A DNA stretch of 64,000 nucleotides from Hyaloperonospora brassicae (GCA_947650285.1 CANTFL010001439.1:1-64000); one strand, 5' to 3'; positions 1 to 11,994 are shown, counted from the first letter of the stretch. Notes: generated by a model from the sequence alone, not told the origin. Made by a program: numbers and translations.

Positions 1-528
1 TGTTGCGGTACTGTTGCTGGTCGTGTGTTGCCATCGGTGCATAGAATATCAGAGCTGCCGGTGAGCGACAAGCAGAGCGCGACACTCGATCAGTTACTTT
101 CTAGACTACAGTGGACACCTGTGACATGCAATCGTTTGGCATGACCTCTGCGCTGTGATGCAGCCTGCATGTGGCCAGTTGTAGCCGGAATTGGCTATCA
201 GTATGGCGTATACCCGAGAGGGTTGCACATAGTCCCGATGTGCAGCCTTGTCCCAGCCACCTCCTCGTACGTTGATCTAGCGCAAAGGAAGCCCCGACAC
301 AACATGATGTACCCCGAAAGGTGCTGTCTGCTTCGATCAGATCGAGTCCATACAGCAGAGGTGATCGCGCCGTTGTCAGTCCGACACTTCTGTAACGGTG
401 TCGGTAGGTATTCGACGCGATGGTGCTGACACCTTGCGATCTCTTAATCTTGACTGAAGAGCGAGTATGCATTTCAGCTCCAACGTTGGTGTGTATCAGT
501 CGCTCGTTCTACTTGTTGCTGCGAAATA

Positions 529-1091
529 ATGTATATAGGGCAGATGCTCACGCACCCGTGCAAAGAGTGCGGTCAAACCCTGTTTTTGCACAATCAGCCC
601 ATCTGGTCTCGATGTCACATGGAGTGGTGTATCCATTTACTGTATAAGCGGTGGGTTGCGCCCGGTCCTAACGTTTGGTCGTTGCCCACTTACCACCTCG
701 TATGCGGTACGCGATCGAAAAACGCGAAAGGCGACACATCGTCATGCGGACTCGAATGGTGCGGCGCCCCTCGATTTTCGATAAGCGTGCACAACAGTGG
801 TTTGAACCCTTCCGCATACAGATGATCGATCTTTGCGGTCACTTGACGCACTGGGAACAACCTCTTCGTGTATTTCGTCTTCCTCCTAATGAATTCGAGC
901 GCTATAGTGATCCATTGTTCAGTAGTAGCACCTTCGAGGTCCAGTTGCGTCAGACGACACTAGCGTGTGCCGATGGAGCTCTATCCAATCGAGACAATGA
1001 TCGTAGCGGAGTCGTTGTTGTGTTGCGTTCTTGTCGCGAGTCAGGTGCACAAACAGAATATACTATATGCGAAGTGAAAAACAAGTCGTAA
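529..1091 (+). pseudogene. Decayed ORF pair in the duplicated block, unrecognised
   Basis: Two overlapping open frames, 529-825 and 675-1091 (138 codons), cover this part of the left block. The first includes a Cys-pair stretch (CKECGQTLFLHNQP, then WSRCH) that could be a zinc-binding remnant. The same stretch is readable in the right copy near 29936-30020. There the downstream frame is broken by stops, for example a TAG just after the matching HST segment near 30210. I do not recognise a family. It could be a decayed gene or chance open frames in duplicated non-coding DNA. Confidence 0.25.
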
Positions 1092-1566
1092 CGCAAAACA
1101 TTCGCGGGCTCACTCGAACTCGAGTTTGCATAGCCAATTGGTTGCCGATACAAAGCCTTGAGCTTGTTTATGTGATGCAACTACGATGTCTACGCGACGA
1201 TGCATATTCGCTTTGTGTCATGCAACGTGTACAGAAGTCTCATCCTATCGCTAGATCTACGCTTTCGAACGGCTGTTCAGGCTGTTGAGGGTTACTGTTG
1301 ATGAGAGCCGGATCGAATGCACGCCCGCGGTATCAAAGGGTCACAACCCATAGTTCTGGATTTGTTTGCGCAACGCTGAATCAATATTCATGCACTCGTA
1401 CTCGTCCTTCTCACTGTATAGCTCGCTCTTCATGTCCCTGTCGTGTCACTCGATTTCGATTGTTTGTGCGGCGGTCTCGTTGACTTCTAAGCAAGGCTTT
1501 CATGCCAGGTCATTCATCCATTTGCCAAGCCAAGCTCACTGCAGTCCGCCCCGCACCCTCGCCAAG

Positions 1567-1761
1567 ATGAACATCCGGACCGCTTTGTTGATCGTGACGT
1601 CTGTCGTTGCCTTCGGTTCTGCTTCAAGCCATGGGAAAATTTCAGACCCACCATGCGCTTCTTGCCCTAGCTAATCTGCTCCTTGTGGCGGCACCAACAA
1701 ACCATGCTGCAGTCCCGCTAGTTGCGCCTCGCGTGCGACCCCCTTCCCTCCTACCGTCTAA
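1567..1761 (+). pseudogene. Small secreted Cys-rich protein pseudogene (nonsense at codon 36)
   Basis: The ATG at 1567 opens the same N-terminus as the gene at 30959: a hydrophobic signal peptide of about 20 residues (MNIRTALLIVTSVVAFGSAS) and then a Cys-rich mature part. A TAA at 1672-1674 stands where the other copy has a CAA (Gln) codon, giving a 35-residue product that holds only the first two cysteines. The same frame stays open beyond the stop to TAA at 1759-1761 and keeps the remaining Cys pattern (C, then CC, then C), so one C-to-T change is the only obvious lesion. A sequencing error or a recoded stop is less likely but cannot be excluded. Confidence 0.8.
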
Positions 1762-2262
1762 TAGCTACTTGGCAAGAAACGAGAACGACCTTCTCACCGA
1801 GTTGTTGGTGCTCCAGGAGTTCACGCTTACAGCAGCGTAGCAATACGTAGTAGCTTGCATGCAGTAATCATAAGCAATCGTCACTGAGCTAACCTTCACG
1901 TGTTTGCATTGTTTGTTTTTGTGTATCGCTATCGATTTTGTCAACTCACTTTTGTTTGTCACTCGACAAATTCAGATGAAACGGACTCGTGCTCCACGGC
2001 ACTGTCGTGAACCGTAGTGTCGTGAGCCGAATGAAAAAGGCAAGGCGAATTTATCCCGCCCACGGTTGACCAACGCGTGTACAGCAGTAGTTTTTGCTTG
2101 AAGGTATACGGAACGGGTACATAGTGGCGTCGCAGTAACACCCATCTCTTCGACTGTGATTCACGTGCCCTAAACAGTCAATGTTGCACGAAGAACGTCG
2201 ATATCAGCAATTGGTGTCTGTCAGCTATCAAATCGATGCGTGAGGGAGGATCAACGGTTCGT

Positions 2263-2436
2263 TGTAGTGTCCAAGTTAGTAAATCAAAAGTAAGTTCATT
2301 AGGTCCTTAGTTCACCACTATGTGCTACTCTAAGCCTGCTGATTTCTGACTGATTTCTTTGCCTGATTTTTATGATGATGACATCGTTTACGTAAACAGA
2401 TATCGTCCGTCGTGATCCGTTGCATCGAGCCTTACA
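2263..2436 (-). repeat. LTR (3' LTR of the minus-strand element)
   Basis: 174 bp with TG...CA termini; nearly identical to 7277-7451. Confidence 0.93.
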
Positions 2437-3406
2437 TCCTCCCCGAGAGCATCTCGCGTTGGCGTATTTTAAAATCTTGCACCAGGTCTTGCCAATGCGC
2501 CACATGCCGAATGTTCTGTTCTTTTTCCCAGGTACACTCGTGAACAGGAAGTCCGTGCCACCTAACAAGCCACTCGTTCTTTTTGTTGTAGACCCGTTTC
2601 TTGACCAGCGCTTCTACGATGTACAGCTCACTGCCGGTTTCTTCATCCAGTATCACCGGCACTGCTTTCGGGATCGGGCGACCGCTAAATCTCGTCGGGT
2701 TCGGGACGAAATGACTTAACAAGTCAATGTTAAAACTTGGATGCAGCTTGCGGAGGCTTCTAGGCAGTACAAGTCTGGCCACGTTACTATTGATCATGGT
2801 TTCAATCTTGAATGGTCCGATCTTCTTCGCCAACAGCTTTGTTTTGCTGGTTCCAGTACCCATATTGTGGTGACGTAGCTTGAGGTGTTTTGCGTCAAGC
2901 ATGACCATGTCTCCAGTTGTAAATGTCACGTTGCTGCGCTTCTTGTCGTAGTAGTTTTTTTGTTTTTCTTGAGCCTTGGCCAAGTTTGTTTGCGCAAGCT
3001 TGATGATCTTTTGTCTCCTGTCTGCAAATTTTTTCGCGTACTCGGCTACAGGTAACTGCTTTCCTGTGACACTGAAACTTCCAGCAATAGCATTGCTAAC
3101 CTGCCGCCCTGTGTCTATCTCAAAAGGTGAAAGCTGTGTTGATTTGCTCACTAGAGTTGCATGAGCGAACTCTATGGTACCAAGATGTGTCGACCAGTCG
3201 TCGCCATGGTACGAAACCATGCATCGCAGCGCGTCTTCCAAAATTAAATTCTGTCGCTCCGTCTGGCCGTCAGCTTGCGCACGGTGAGCTGTCGTCATTG
3301 ACAACTTGGTTCCCATAATGGTCATTAGCGACTTCCAAAAGTTCGACGTGAACTTTGGATCACGATCACTGATAATGACCTTTGGAAGTCCGTGATGACG
3401 CACCAC
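2432..3406 (-). pseudogene. Integrase C-terminal half plus chromodomain, out of frame
   Basis: The 324-codon frame continues the integrase core directly after the frameshift. It has the second catalytic Asp in ISDRDPKF, the catalytic Glu region in ADGQTERQN, the GPFKI/HPSFNIDLLSHF-type integrase C-terminal module, and a terminal chromodomain (about 265-312, with YIVEALVKKR, EWLVRWHGLP and CTWE). Chromodomains in this class usually direct insertion to histone-marked chromatin. The ORF has no start of its own in context and needs the upstream frame. The stop lies at the 3' LTR edge. Confidence 0.88.
2437..2449 (-). promoter_or_regulatory. Polypurine tract
   Basis: On the minus strand the purine-rich run CGGGGAGGA directly precedes the 3' LTR, where second-strand priming is expected. 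Confidence 0.6.
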
Positions 3407-6400
3407 GACATCAAAAAAAGGTTTGCAACTTTCGGCGCATCCGTGTTCGTGTGCGTAGGTGCATATCGGGGTCGCTTCGATAGTTTGTCGACCACTGTCA
3501 TTATAGCATCAAATCCCCTCGACACCGGTAGGCCCGTTACGAAATCCATCGAAACCACTTCCCAGCACTCTTCTGGAACTGGAATCGGCATAAGTTTACC
3601 ATTTTTTTTCAAAGTGCTCGTCTTCCATCTTGTGCATGTACCGCAGCTTTGTACATATTCTCGTACATCCATTTCCAAGCGGGGCCAGAAGTACCATTGC
3701 GCCACCTTAAGCTGCGTGCGACGCACTCCAGGATGTGCGGCGGTGTTTCCATCGTGATGTTCACGAATAATGGAGGTAATAAGTCGATCATCTGCCGGGA
3801 CGCACAGCCGTTTGACTGCGTGATTCGTCCTCAGATACAACAATCCATCGTCCAAAACATACTTGTCGTGATTTGTGCTCAGCGCCTCTGTGAACTCGTG
3901 GTCCTTGTTGTATCCTTGAATAAATGCCTTCTTCGATGCCGACGAAAGATGTATACTTGAAATTATGAACTCGATGTGTCGGACTTCTTCGTGAATCTTT
4001 CGCTGATGTTTCTGAGGCACACCAACCTGGTGCACTCGTTCCACCCCCTCAAAGTCCTGCACATCGAGAAGAAGGTCTTTATCCAGGCTCGGCAGCATAC
4101 AGAGGACCGCCAGATGAATACGATGACGTCGAAGGTGGGCGTCGCGATGAGCGCACAATGAACCACAGTCATGAACGTGAGGGACGATACTTTCGCTTCT
4201 CGTCAAAGCAGGACGGGTGACGCTCGGACGCGACAATGCATCGGCGACCATATTGGAAGTACCTTTGACGTGATGTAGCGTGAAATTAAACTGAGAGAAA
4301 AAAGTCAGCATACGCGCCATTTTAGGCGTGACGTTTGGGTGGTGTAACATCCAACGGCACGCATTGTTGTCCGTATAGACATCAAATGACCGACCGTGTA
4401 AATAATGGCGCCATTTCGCGAGTGCTGTCTTGATCGCGAGTAATTCCTGTTCGTGTGCCGGCCACCCTTGTTCGTGAATACCAAACTTTTTCGAAAAAAA
4501 CGCGATAGGATGGTCCTCGCCACCAGTAAGCTGTGACAAAACGCCACCCATGCATAATCCTGATGCATCCGTAGTAACGATGAAAGGAATAGAAAAGTCC
4601 GGTAGCTGAAGCACGGGAGCTTGTTGTAGCGCGACTTTTAATGATTGAAAAGCTTCATCTTGATCTTCTGACCACGCCCAAGGTACGTCCTTCTTGACCA
4701 GCTTGCTCAATGGAAGTGCCATCTTGGCAAAGTCACAAATAAAACGCCGATAATAACCAGCGAGACCTAAAAAGCTTAGCAGCTCCTTTCGCGAGGTTGG
4801 ATGGGCCATGGTGGCGATTGCAGATGTCTTACGCTGATCCACACTCAACCCATCTCGTGAAACCGTGTGACCTAAGAACTGCACACTGTCCCTTCCAAAA
4901 GAGCACTTGCCGCGGTGAGCATACAGTTGTTCACGTCGCAGCACTTGAAATACCTGGCGTAGATGAATTTTGTGATCGGCATTTGTCTTGGAGAAGATGC
5001 ATATGTCATCCAGATAGACCACAGCGAAGTCAAACTTATCAAACAATTCGCGCATAAGGCGTGACCATACACCGGGCATCCCTGCCAATCCCATCGGCGC
5101 GACACACCACTGGTATGTCTCCTTGTGCGTCCGAAATGCTGTGTACTGGCGACTGGAAGTGTTAACCAGCATCTGGTGGTAGCCTTGTGCTAAGTCAATA
5201 ACCGTGAACACGGCGCACCCTGCCATCCTGTCAAATAGTTCCTCGATGTGAGGGAGAGGTATTTTAGGGATTTTGGTCTGGCTATTCACGTAACGATAAT
5301 CAATGACCCAGCGAATCGGCTGTAAGCTGTTTCCCGATCGCAGCCACTCACCGCGTGTTGGAGCTTGGCCCGTAACATGGTCTTTTTTAGGAATACCGAA
5401 TATGTTGGAAACCCATGGAGAATTTGACACTTCGACCCAGCCTTTCTTTAGGTTGTCGGCAACGAAGGAATTCAGTGCTTCTTGCTCGGTCTTTGATAGA
5501 CGAAACGGCGCTCTGGAACTTGGAATCGCATCTGGTTTCATTTCTACGTCAAACTGCACCGCACGTGGCGGTGGTAGTCCGTCGGGTAGCTTCGCTGGGA
5601 ATATGTCGGTATATTCCTGTATAAGGTCACAAAGCCAATCCGGAACATTGTCGTCCACCAAATTAGAAGCGATCTTGACGACAAATAGCTCTGCGTAGTC
5701 GGACCTGCGCACGTATGATCTGTGCAGTTGACCACCTGATCTGGAAATCGTGCTGTCTGGGGTCAGCTCGGTCCGCTCTGTGCTATCCATATCACTGATG
5801 TGAGGCTGATTTGGAAGAAGCAGTTGACCCGATGTCCAATTAATTTGCGGTGCATATTCTTGAAACCACGGAAGACCAAAAATCACATCCTGCTCGGCAT
5901 CCAGATGGGTTTCCGTGAAGATCATGTTTGAAAACTCGCCTTCATTAGTGCGTACTGTCGCTTCCACCGTCGCTAGATCAGCCGGTGGTGTAAGCGATCC
6001 ATCAAACCGCTTTAATTGGCCGCGCTGCGAGCGGAGAACCTTAGTAGCCAGACCGGGTCGAATTACATTTGTTGATGCTCCACAGTCCAGCAAGATCAGT
6101 ACTGGTACACCATCAATGGATCCAGTCTTTCGCAACAAATGAGGCCGATAATTGACCCCATTATTTTGTAAGGTGTTGACCGTAAATTGATCAAAAACAA
6201 TGGCTTCGTCAGAAGATTCCGCTGTATCTTGAACATCTTCGATCATACTCACGCGCGCGCGCGGTCTCGAAACTGATCGGGTTCGTGGTCTTGTCGGGCA
6301 CTCCGCGAGTCGATGCCCTGGCTTCTTACAATAGAAGCACAGATTGCGTTGGAAACACTCTTCTCGTGACACTACTTGCACGTTGTCAATCTCCATCGGC

Positions 6401-7092
6401 TCCGGTTGAGGATCGTCAAAGCGCTGATGAGTAGGTCTTTCTGGTCGACGAAATTGTTGAGTACGCCTTGAACTCCCCACGCCAAAATGTGAACGCTCAA
6501 AGTCGTAAGCAACGTTAATTGCCTGACTTAGAGACGAACAACGGCGATATTCCACTTCAGCACGGGTCTGATGCTTCAGGCCTTGCGTGAAGTAAAAGAC
6601 GGAGTCGACATCACTCATGTTACGCACTTGAATCATCAGTTGTCGAAAGCGATTTACAAAGTCGCCAAGATCTCGACACTGCGCTTGATTGAGATTCCGC
6701 AGTTGGTCCCGAAGCCGGATCTGCAAGTCTGCGGGTACAAATTCTTGCTCAATGTGGAAAAATAATTCATCGACAGTGTTTATTCTGCTGCGTGACCAGA
6801 CATACCAATCGGCAGCTGTGCCTGTAAGCATGCTCCCGATAGTCGGTATAATCGTGGCGGCCATTGTCGCACTCTTCCACTCCACTCGTCTCACTTCAAA
6901 ATACTGTTGAACCTGTTCTTTGAATAATGCAAAGGACTCTTGCATTTGGCCACTGTAGCGAGGCGCCTTCACTGCGTCAAGTCGAAGATCCTTGAGCGTC
7001 GTCGCTTCGGCCATTTTACGCATCATATCTTGCTGCTGCGCTATCATGGCAAGCATGCTTTGCATGAGCTCCGCGTTTGAAGGCTCGCCCAT
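3325..7092 (-). pseudogene. Gag-Pol polyprotein up to the integrase frameshift
   Basis: Open frame of 1255 codons. It shows a gag domain (about 30-200), a CCHC zinc knuckle CFYCKKPGHRLAEC (252-265), and an aspartic protease motif LLDCGAS (catalytic D336). RT follows with YLDD (693-696), then RNase H (D842 in TTDAS, D908 in YTDN) and the integrase HHCC zinc module (H1113, H1120, C1150, C1153). The integrase core begins at VSMDF (D1183). From about residue 1227 the sequence stops resembling integrase because a T run (3413-3419 on the plus strand) is one base short of the length that would keep the frame into the next ORF. Protease and RT motifs look intact, so some activities may survive. Confidence 0.9.
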
Positions 7093-7260
7093 GGCTTTGC
7101 GCTCGGTGCACTTGGGTCACTTAATCAGTCTGTGTCAGGAGCAAGTTCAGGCACGGAGTTCGTTGTTCGGAGTCGGGTCGCGAGGTTAAGATTTAGTCAG
7201 GCGAGGTCGGAGTAAAATCAGGGGAGTTCAGGTCGGGGTCAGAGGATAGTTCGCTGGACC

Positions 7261-7274
7261 AACAAGTGCTACCA
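7261..7274 (-). promoter_or_regulatory. Primer-binding site
   Basis: Two bases inside the 5' LTR the minus strand reads TGGTAGCACTTGTT. It starts with the complement of a tRNA CCA end and resembles initiator-Met-type primers; the tRNA itself was not checked. Confidence 0.65.
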
Positions 7275-7276
7275 GA

Positions 7277-7451
7277 TGTAGTGTCCAAGTTAGTAAATCA
7301 AAAAGTAAGTTCATTAGGTCCTTAGTTCACCACTATGTGCTACTCTAAGCCTGCTGATTTCTGACTGATTTCTTTGCCTGATTTTTATGATGATGACATC
7401 GTTTACGTAAACAGATATCGTCCGTCGTGATCCGTTGCATCGAGCCTTACA
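7277..7451 (-). repeat. LTR (5' LTR of the minus-strand element)
   Basis: 175 bp; differs from the other LTR by one A in the A run near 7300. It is followed directly by the right TSD TTCGT. Confidence 0.93.
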
Positions 7452-8589
7452 TTCGTACTTCGAGGAAGTAGGAGCATCGGTGCCCTGGTCCACTCAGATG
7501 TCGTTGTTCTAGAACTGGCTTACTCTAATGGTCGTTGTTCGATAAACTGGTGGGCGCGTTACTTCGGGTTCTGTTACGAGAACAAATTCATTCTTTGAGC
7601 TCAAGCCTTCTTCCGGCAAGGAGCTTTTGTAGCTTCACTACAGGGATGGTCTGACGTTCTCGAATGAACGATATACCTCGTGCACAGGAAGCTAAGCAAA
7701 ACTATAGATTACAGTGCCGACATCTGTCAAATATATTATCCTCTTTTACGATGCGTGCTCTATTCTCGGGTCTCTATCCACTCTGGCTAGTTTACTCACA
7801 TGGAATATGTAGATATGCAAGCACATAGACACACACTGTGACCTACAACCTGTTCCACGATTTTGCATCAAAAGGCGAGCTCCAGTGCATGCTTGACTAT
7901 TTGAATGTGACCATTTCGACACTCACACTGCGCTTCGGAGCTTGAATAGAACATGCCTCTACATCACCTAGTATCGATACCGCGTCAGACTTGTATGGCG
8001 CCTAACGTAGCTCGTAGCTGGAGTACGGCAAAGGCTTTTGTCTGAATACGCCCGAATGGTACATCATCGGCACAGTCTTGTGAGCCACAAAGGGTACGGT
8101 ATCGATCGGGTGAGTCTCAGCAGCCTGGAAAATCTGTTCTTGACGTGTCATGTGTTTGCTGTATGCTTGCAACAAGATGCAGGTTATCACCGCACCGAGC
8201 TTTTACGTTCAGCATCGATGCGAGCGATGTTGTAAATTCGCTTGTACATTATCCCAGCATCACAGATTGAGATGCACACGTCTGTCGCATATGACACACT
8301 ATTCACCAGGACCCATTGTGGGGTGCCAGATAACGAATATCTACCACATTGATTTCCGTCTGCACAAATAGGTTGCTCTACCCGGTCGATGTGTCCTGAA
8401 ATGAACAGGGTGATATTCGTTCTCTGCCTTTCGCTAACGTCTAGCACGTATCCGATCAGTTGCGCGCAGAATGCATTTGGTGCCTGGGTACCGCAAACGC
8501 AAACGACGGCTGCATACTTGTGTTGTCGTTCACCACCAGCTTGGATGAGACGCATCTCACCTTCCTGTGCTTAAGGTGAATGGTATTTT
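7452..8589. other. Spacer without a recognised gene
   Basis: Between the first Ty3 element and the solo LTR. The only notable frame is 8555-8187 minus (122 codons, six Cys), which I do not recognise. The frame 8190-8002 minus overlaps its end. Neither has a clear start context or known domain. Confidence 0.4.
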
Positions 8590-9053
8590 TGAAATGGGGT
8601 GTGCCCGTTACATAATAATTATTACGAATGTATGTATCATTGAATAGTATCTATTTAGATAATATTCAATTGAGATTACTCGGTAAGAGGTAATGTTGGC
8701 ATAATATTACCTCTAAGGGTAATATTCGTGGATGCTTCACTTCTTGGTTGATGTACACGGTGCATCAACCAAATTAACCACCAATTGCTACTGGACGCGC
8801 GCTATCGGTGGTGAGCACAATACCCACATAGTAGATTGTAGCCTAATATAGCTAGATGAAGACAAAGGTGGTTTACTAAAGAAACAGAACTACATTAATT
8901 ACAGCTCTACTTTTCTCTCATACGGAGCTTTCGGATTCTGTTTACTTCGGTTGCATTTCCTCGCCACGTGTACGAGACGTCGGGAGCACGCAGACTGGTG
9001 TTCAGTAAACACAAGGTCTTGTCAGTCATCTGACAAGAGCGTGCCCCGTTACA
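8590..9053 (+). repeat. Solo LTR related to the A/B family
   Basis: The first bases (ATGGGGTGTGCCCGTTACAT) and the end (GTGCCCCGTTACA) match the terminal layout of the A/B LTRs, as does the internal order: hairpin, hairpin, GCGCGC region, CTCGCCACGTGTACG block, terminal hairpin. No gag-pol lies beside it, so it is probably a solo LTR left by recombination. I do not see a clean TSD (ATTTT against ATTAC). Perfect hairpins include 8703-8711/8718-8726 and 9018-9025/9030-9037. Confidence 0.75.
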
Positions 9054-10212
9054 ATTACCGTTCGACAAGAGGTTGTTTCTAGAAGACAATGAAGCCCGGG
9101 TTGATAACCGTGTTGAGTGGATCTGTCTACGTCCGTGTCGCAAGCAGCGAATGTGTTCCTCTTCCGCGTACCATCATTCCCTTATCTCGAATTTTGTGCT
9201 CTCGTATCTCTATCAACGTTCCTCTAAACGTCACTACCGATCTATAGCACCTTCAGAACAAGACAATAGGAATGAAAGGCAGCTGCTTCGTCCAAGACGC
9301 ATCAATCCACACCAATGCAATTGACCTTGATTCTAGAAATCGACCATGAGATCGAGCTGGCAACATATAAATAGTTCAATACAACATCAGACGGTGAGCT
9401 GGAGTCGAGATGGAGCCTTTTCGGTCGACAACAGTTGTGTGCGATATGCGGAGCTCTGACGTGACAATATTGGTGGCACGAAAGGCATCGTTTGTAGCGA
9501 TCGACCGGTCGGCCTTGAGTGAGTGGGTGAATCGATCTGAGGATGTCTTCCGATAAACTAGAGACGTTCTACAAGCGACCTATCACTCGTAAGTGTTGCT
9601 ATCTCAAAACACATTTCATCGACATGAACGATTCTCGATGGCTACAGATATAGTCGGCGACTATTTAATTTTCGTCGTTTGGGCGTCGTCTACGACAAAA
9701 AGGCAATGAAAACTTCTCGTAAGAAAGAAAAAGGACGCAAATAGTAGACCACACGATAACCGTGTGTGCGCAGTAGTTTGCTAGCAGCCTTCGTAAGTCT
9801 CTGCAAGCGCAATGCTCATCGGTGACTATCCAATGTCCAGGTATAGCAATATCATGGTGTTGAGGATTTGACACGTGCAGTATGGTGCAATCGCATGAAG
9901 CTACAGCACGCGGTAAGCACAAGATAGAAAGCGGCAAGTAGTCGTCGACGAAGCAGACCAGGTAGTGTCGCTCTTGATAAGGAGGACTTGCATGGATGAG
10001 GTGAACGGAACGCTTCGCTACAAAGATCGGCTTGCTACTTACTCTGCGCATTCTCTCGTCTATTGATCTTGTTGACCAGCAAAACAGGTATATCAAGACG
10101 CCAGTGTTGAGACGTGTGCACGGGTCGATTAAACCTTTTATTGCATGCACGACGCCTGAGTGAGTGAGAAAGTGAGGTATTTTTAGGTACGCGCACGACC
10201 AGCTATATCCTG
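9054..10212. other. Spacer or LINE 3' end, no clear gene
   Basis: A 183-codon minus frame (10216-9665) lies downstream of the LINE RNase H remnant. I find no domain in it, so it may be LINE 3' sequence or chance. A TATAAATA-like string occurs near 9366 with no gene that it clearly serves. No poly-A tail marks the LINE end. Confidence 0.35.
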
Positions 10213-10915
10213 TCATAAGGCAACAAGGTTACTGAGATGACTGATACTGTATATACTAGGAAGCACTATGTATCGGACAGCAGAACGCCTCCGCGTAGCC
10301 GTCTGGCGCGAGATTATTAGATTCCTTTGAGGCAGTATGGGGCCGTGTATGACGTATTGGTTGGTTCGAGAGGTCTCCAACCAATGATTGACATCAGAAT
10401 CAAGGAAGGTCGTAGCCTCCTGGACTAGACCGGGGTTAGAAGAAACGTGCGCTTGAACCGAAGTTCCTGTGTCCATAGCAATATTCGCCAGTTGATCCGC
10501 CATTTTGATGTAAATGCGAAAATGATGGCCCTCGCTGGATACCGTGAGATCGTTGGCGACAGCGCTTGCTTTGGTTAATAACTGCACCAAGTGCTGCTTG
10601 CGCGAAGGGTGTGTTGTTCGGAGCTGCGAAAGCTCAAGAGCATTGTACTAAATGACGTGCAGGGGTAAGTAGTCGCTGGCCTTTGCTCGCCATAGACCGT
10701 GGATGATCCTCCCAGTATTCGGCGATGTAGTTAGTAGTATCGGCAGAGGCATAAGCCACGTTTGACTCCCACAAAATGCATGCGGCGTGCGTAGTAACGT
10801 GGAGTCGGACAATAACAGATCGAGTTCCGCCTGAACCCGGATTTCCGCGGGATCCTCCATCGAAAAAGAGGAGGTATAGCACTCCTGGGCACCTTTCGAT
10901 AGGTCGTACGTGCAA
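10213..10915 (-). pseudogene. LINE RNase H domain, broken
   Basis: The frame 10915-10634 reads LLFFDGGSRGNPGSGG, the canonical RNase H start, then WESNVAYASADTTNYIAEYW with the usual Glu region. The frame 10590-10213 continues with YIKMADQLANIAMDTG, the C-terminal Asp region of the fold. A frame change separates the two. Confidence 0.75.
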
Positions 10916-11994
10916 AAAAAGATATTAGTCGTAGCAGAGGAGGGTATCACTCATGGCCGACCATACCTGCACAAACAGTTGCCCGTTCCCCCATGTCGGG
11001 CTGGTAGGTTGATCCACGAAACCTTCGAACCGACCGTCGAGAGACAGTCTTAGCCCTAGCGGTGTGAACATCATGTGATAGAGACGAATCTTCCATGCGG
11101 CGTAGGCGCTTGAACCAGATGGCATGAAGTGTCGTCGATACGACAAAACGCCGCAGGTTGAGCTGCCGAGAATACTACAGCCTGAGCTTTTAATTAATCA
11201 CCGCCTGTGTTCAGAGATTGCTTGACAACGACCCAGGCGTTGGGCGGAATCCCCTGTAGGTCCAGTCCAAACACTCAGACATGCAAGTCAGCCTCGTGAA
11301 AAGTACCAAGCCATCGTCACCGATCAATGTCGAATTCCTAGTATCGGCGCACGCCAGGGCACGCCCAAAAGATATGGCTTGCCAGAGCTGGACCAGCATT
11401 CAAACACCCAGGGACGAGGCACGATAGATCTTGCTTCGCCCAATTTTAGACCGGGAAACTGTTACTCTTCAGTCGACATAGCGTCTGAGCGTTGATCGAA
11501 AACGGCGCACGAATTCGTCTGATATCTCTCCACGTGATTAATGCTGAACCTTCCAATACCACATAGAAGTCCGCCTTTGCAAGCCATTTCTCGAGAAGTC
11601 TAGTTCCTTCAATATATCGCCACCGGGAGGTAGGATGTTTGATTTTCCGTCGTTGTGGCCGCCATAGGCGACGACCGGCCTACAGGTGGATAACCCGCGT
11701 GAGCATCGGATGCGCACCAAAGCGGACAGAAGTACCACTGGCTGAGAAAGCGGCGATATCGCACGCGGCCATCGATGAGACTGGTTTCATCCCACATAGC
11801 ATGCTGGTATCCAAATCCTGGAGAGAAGTGCCGTCACTAGTGAGAAGGCAGTCATGAAATTGGTGCATCTTCGTTGAATACAAAATAAGGGACCCAGAAT
11901 CCAGCGCGCGATAGATCAGAGACGGGAAGTTGTATTAAAAGTGAGGCAGATAGAACCAAAAATCCGTCTCTTTGTCATAGACTGGGTCGACATG

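Larger units (their letters stand above)
1..2262. repeat. Left copy of a ~2.25 kb duplicated block
   Basis: The block aligns by eye almost end to end, with scattered substitutions and small indels, to 29393-31625 in the same orientation about 29.4 kb away. It probably continues past the left edge of the window. It carries a Cys-rich secreted protein pseudogene (1567-1761). Its right end is interrupted exactly at TTCGT (2258-2262) by a Ty3/gypsy element. After that element the shared sequence resumes for only about 10 bp (7452-7461). Apart from the two features listed separately, I see no convincing gene here. Confidence 0.9.
2263..7451 (-). mobile_element. Ty3/gypsy chromodomain LTR retrotransposon, 5.19 kb, full length
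   Basis: The LTRs at 2263-2436 and 7277-7451 (174 and 175 bp) begin TGTAGTGTCC and end CTTACA on the plus strand. They are flanked by a perfect 5-bp target-site duplication, TTCGT (2258-2262 and 7452-7456). On the minus strand the order is LTR, primer-binding site, gag-protease-RT-RNase H-integrase-chromodomain, polypurine tract, LTR. The LTRs differ at very few positions (I see one extra A in a homopolymer), so the insertion is recent. A one-base loss in a T run breaks integrase at about 3413-3419, so this copy is probably non-autonomous. Confidence 0.95.

Noticed and set aside
1959..2141. 60-codon minus ORF present in both duplicate copies (also 31499-31317)
   Set aside because: The frames differ by offsetting indels, and there is no signal peptide or domain; duplication alone explains conservation.
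8590..9053. DNA transposon (MITE) with TGTAACGGGG-type inverted ends
   Set aside because: The same ends bound LTRs that flank gag-pol in A and B, so an LTR origin is more direct; kept open as a finding for the solo units.
9665..10216. 183-codon minus ORF
   Set aside because: No domain, no start context; lies downstream of the decayed LINE and may be chance.
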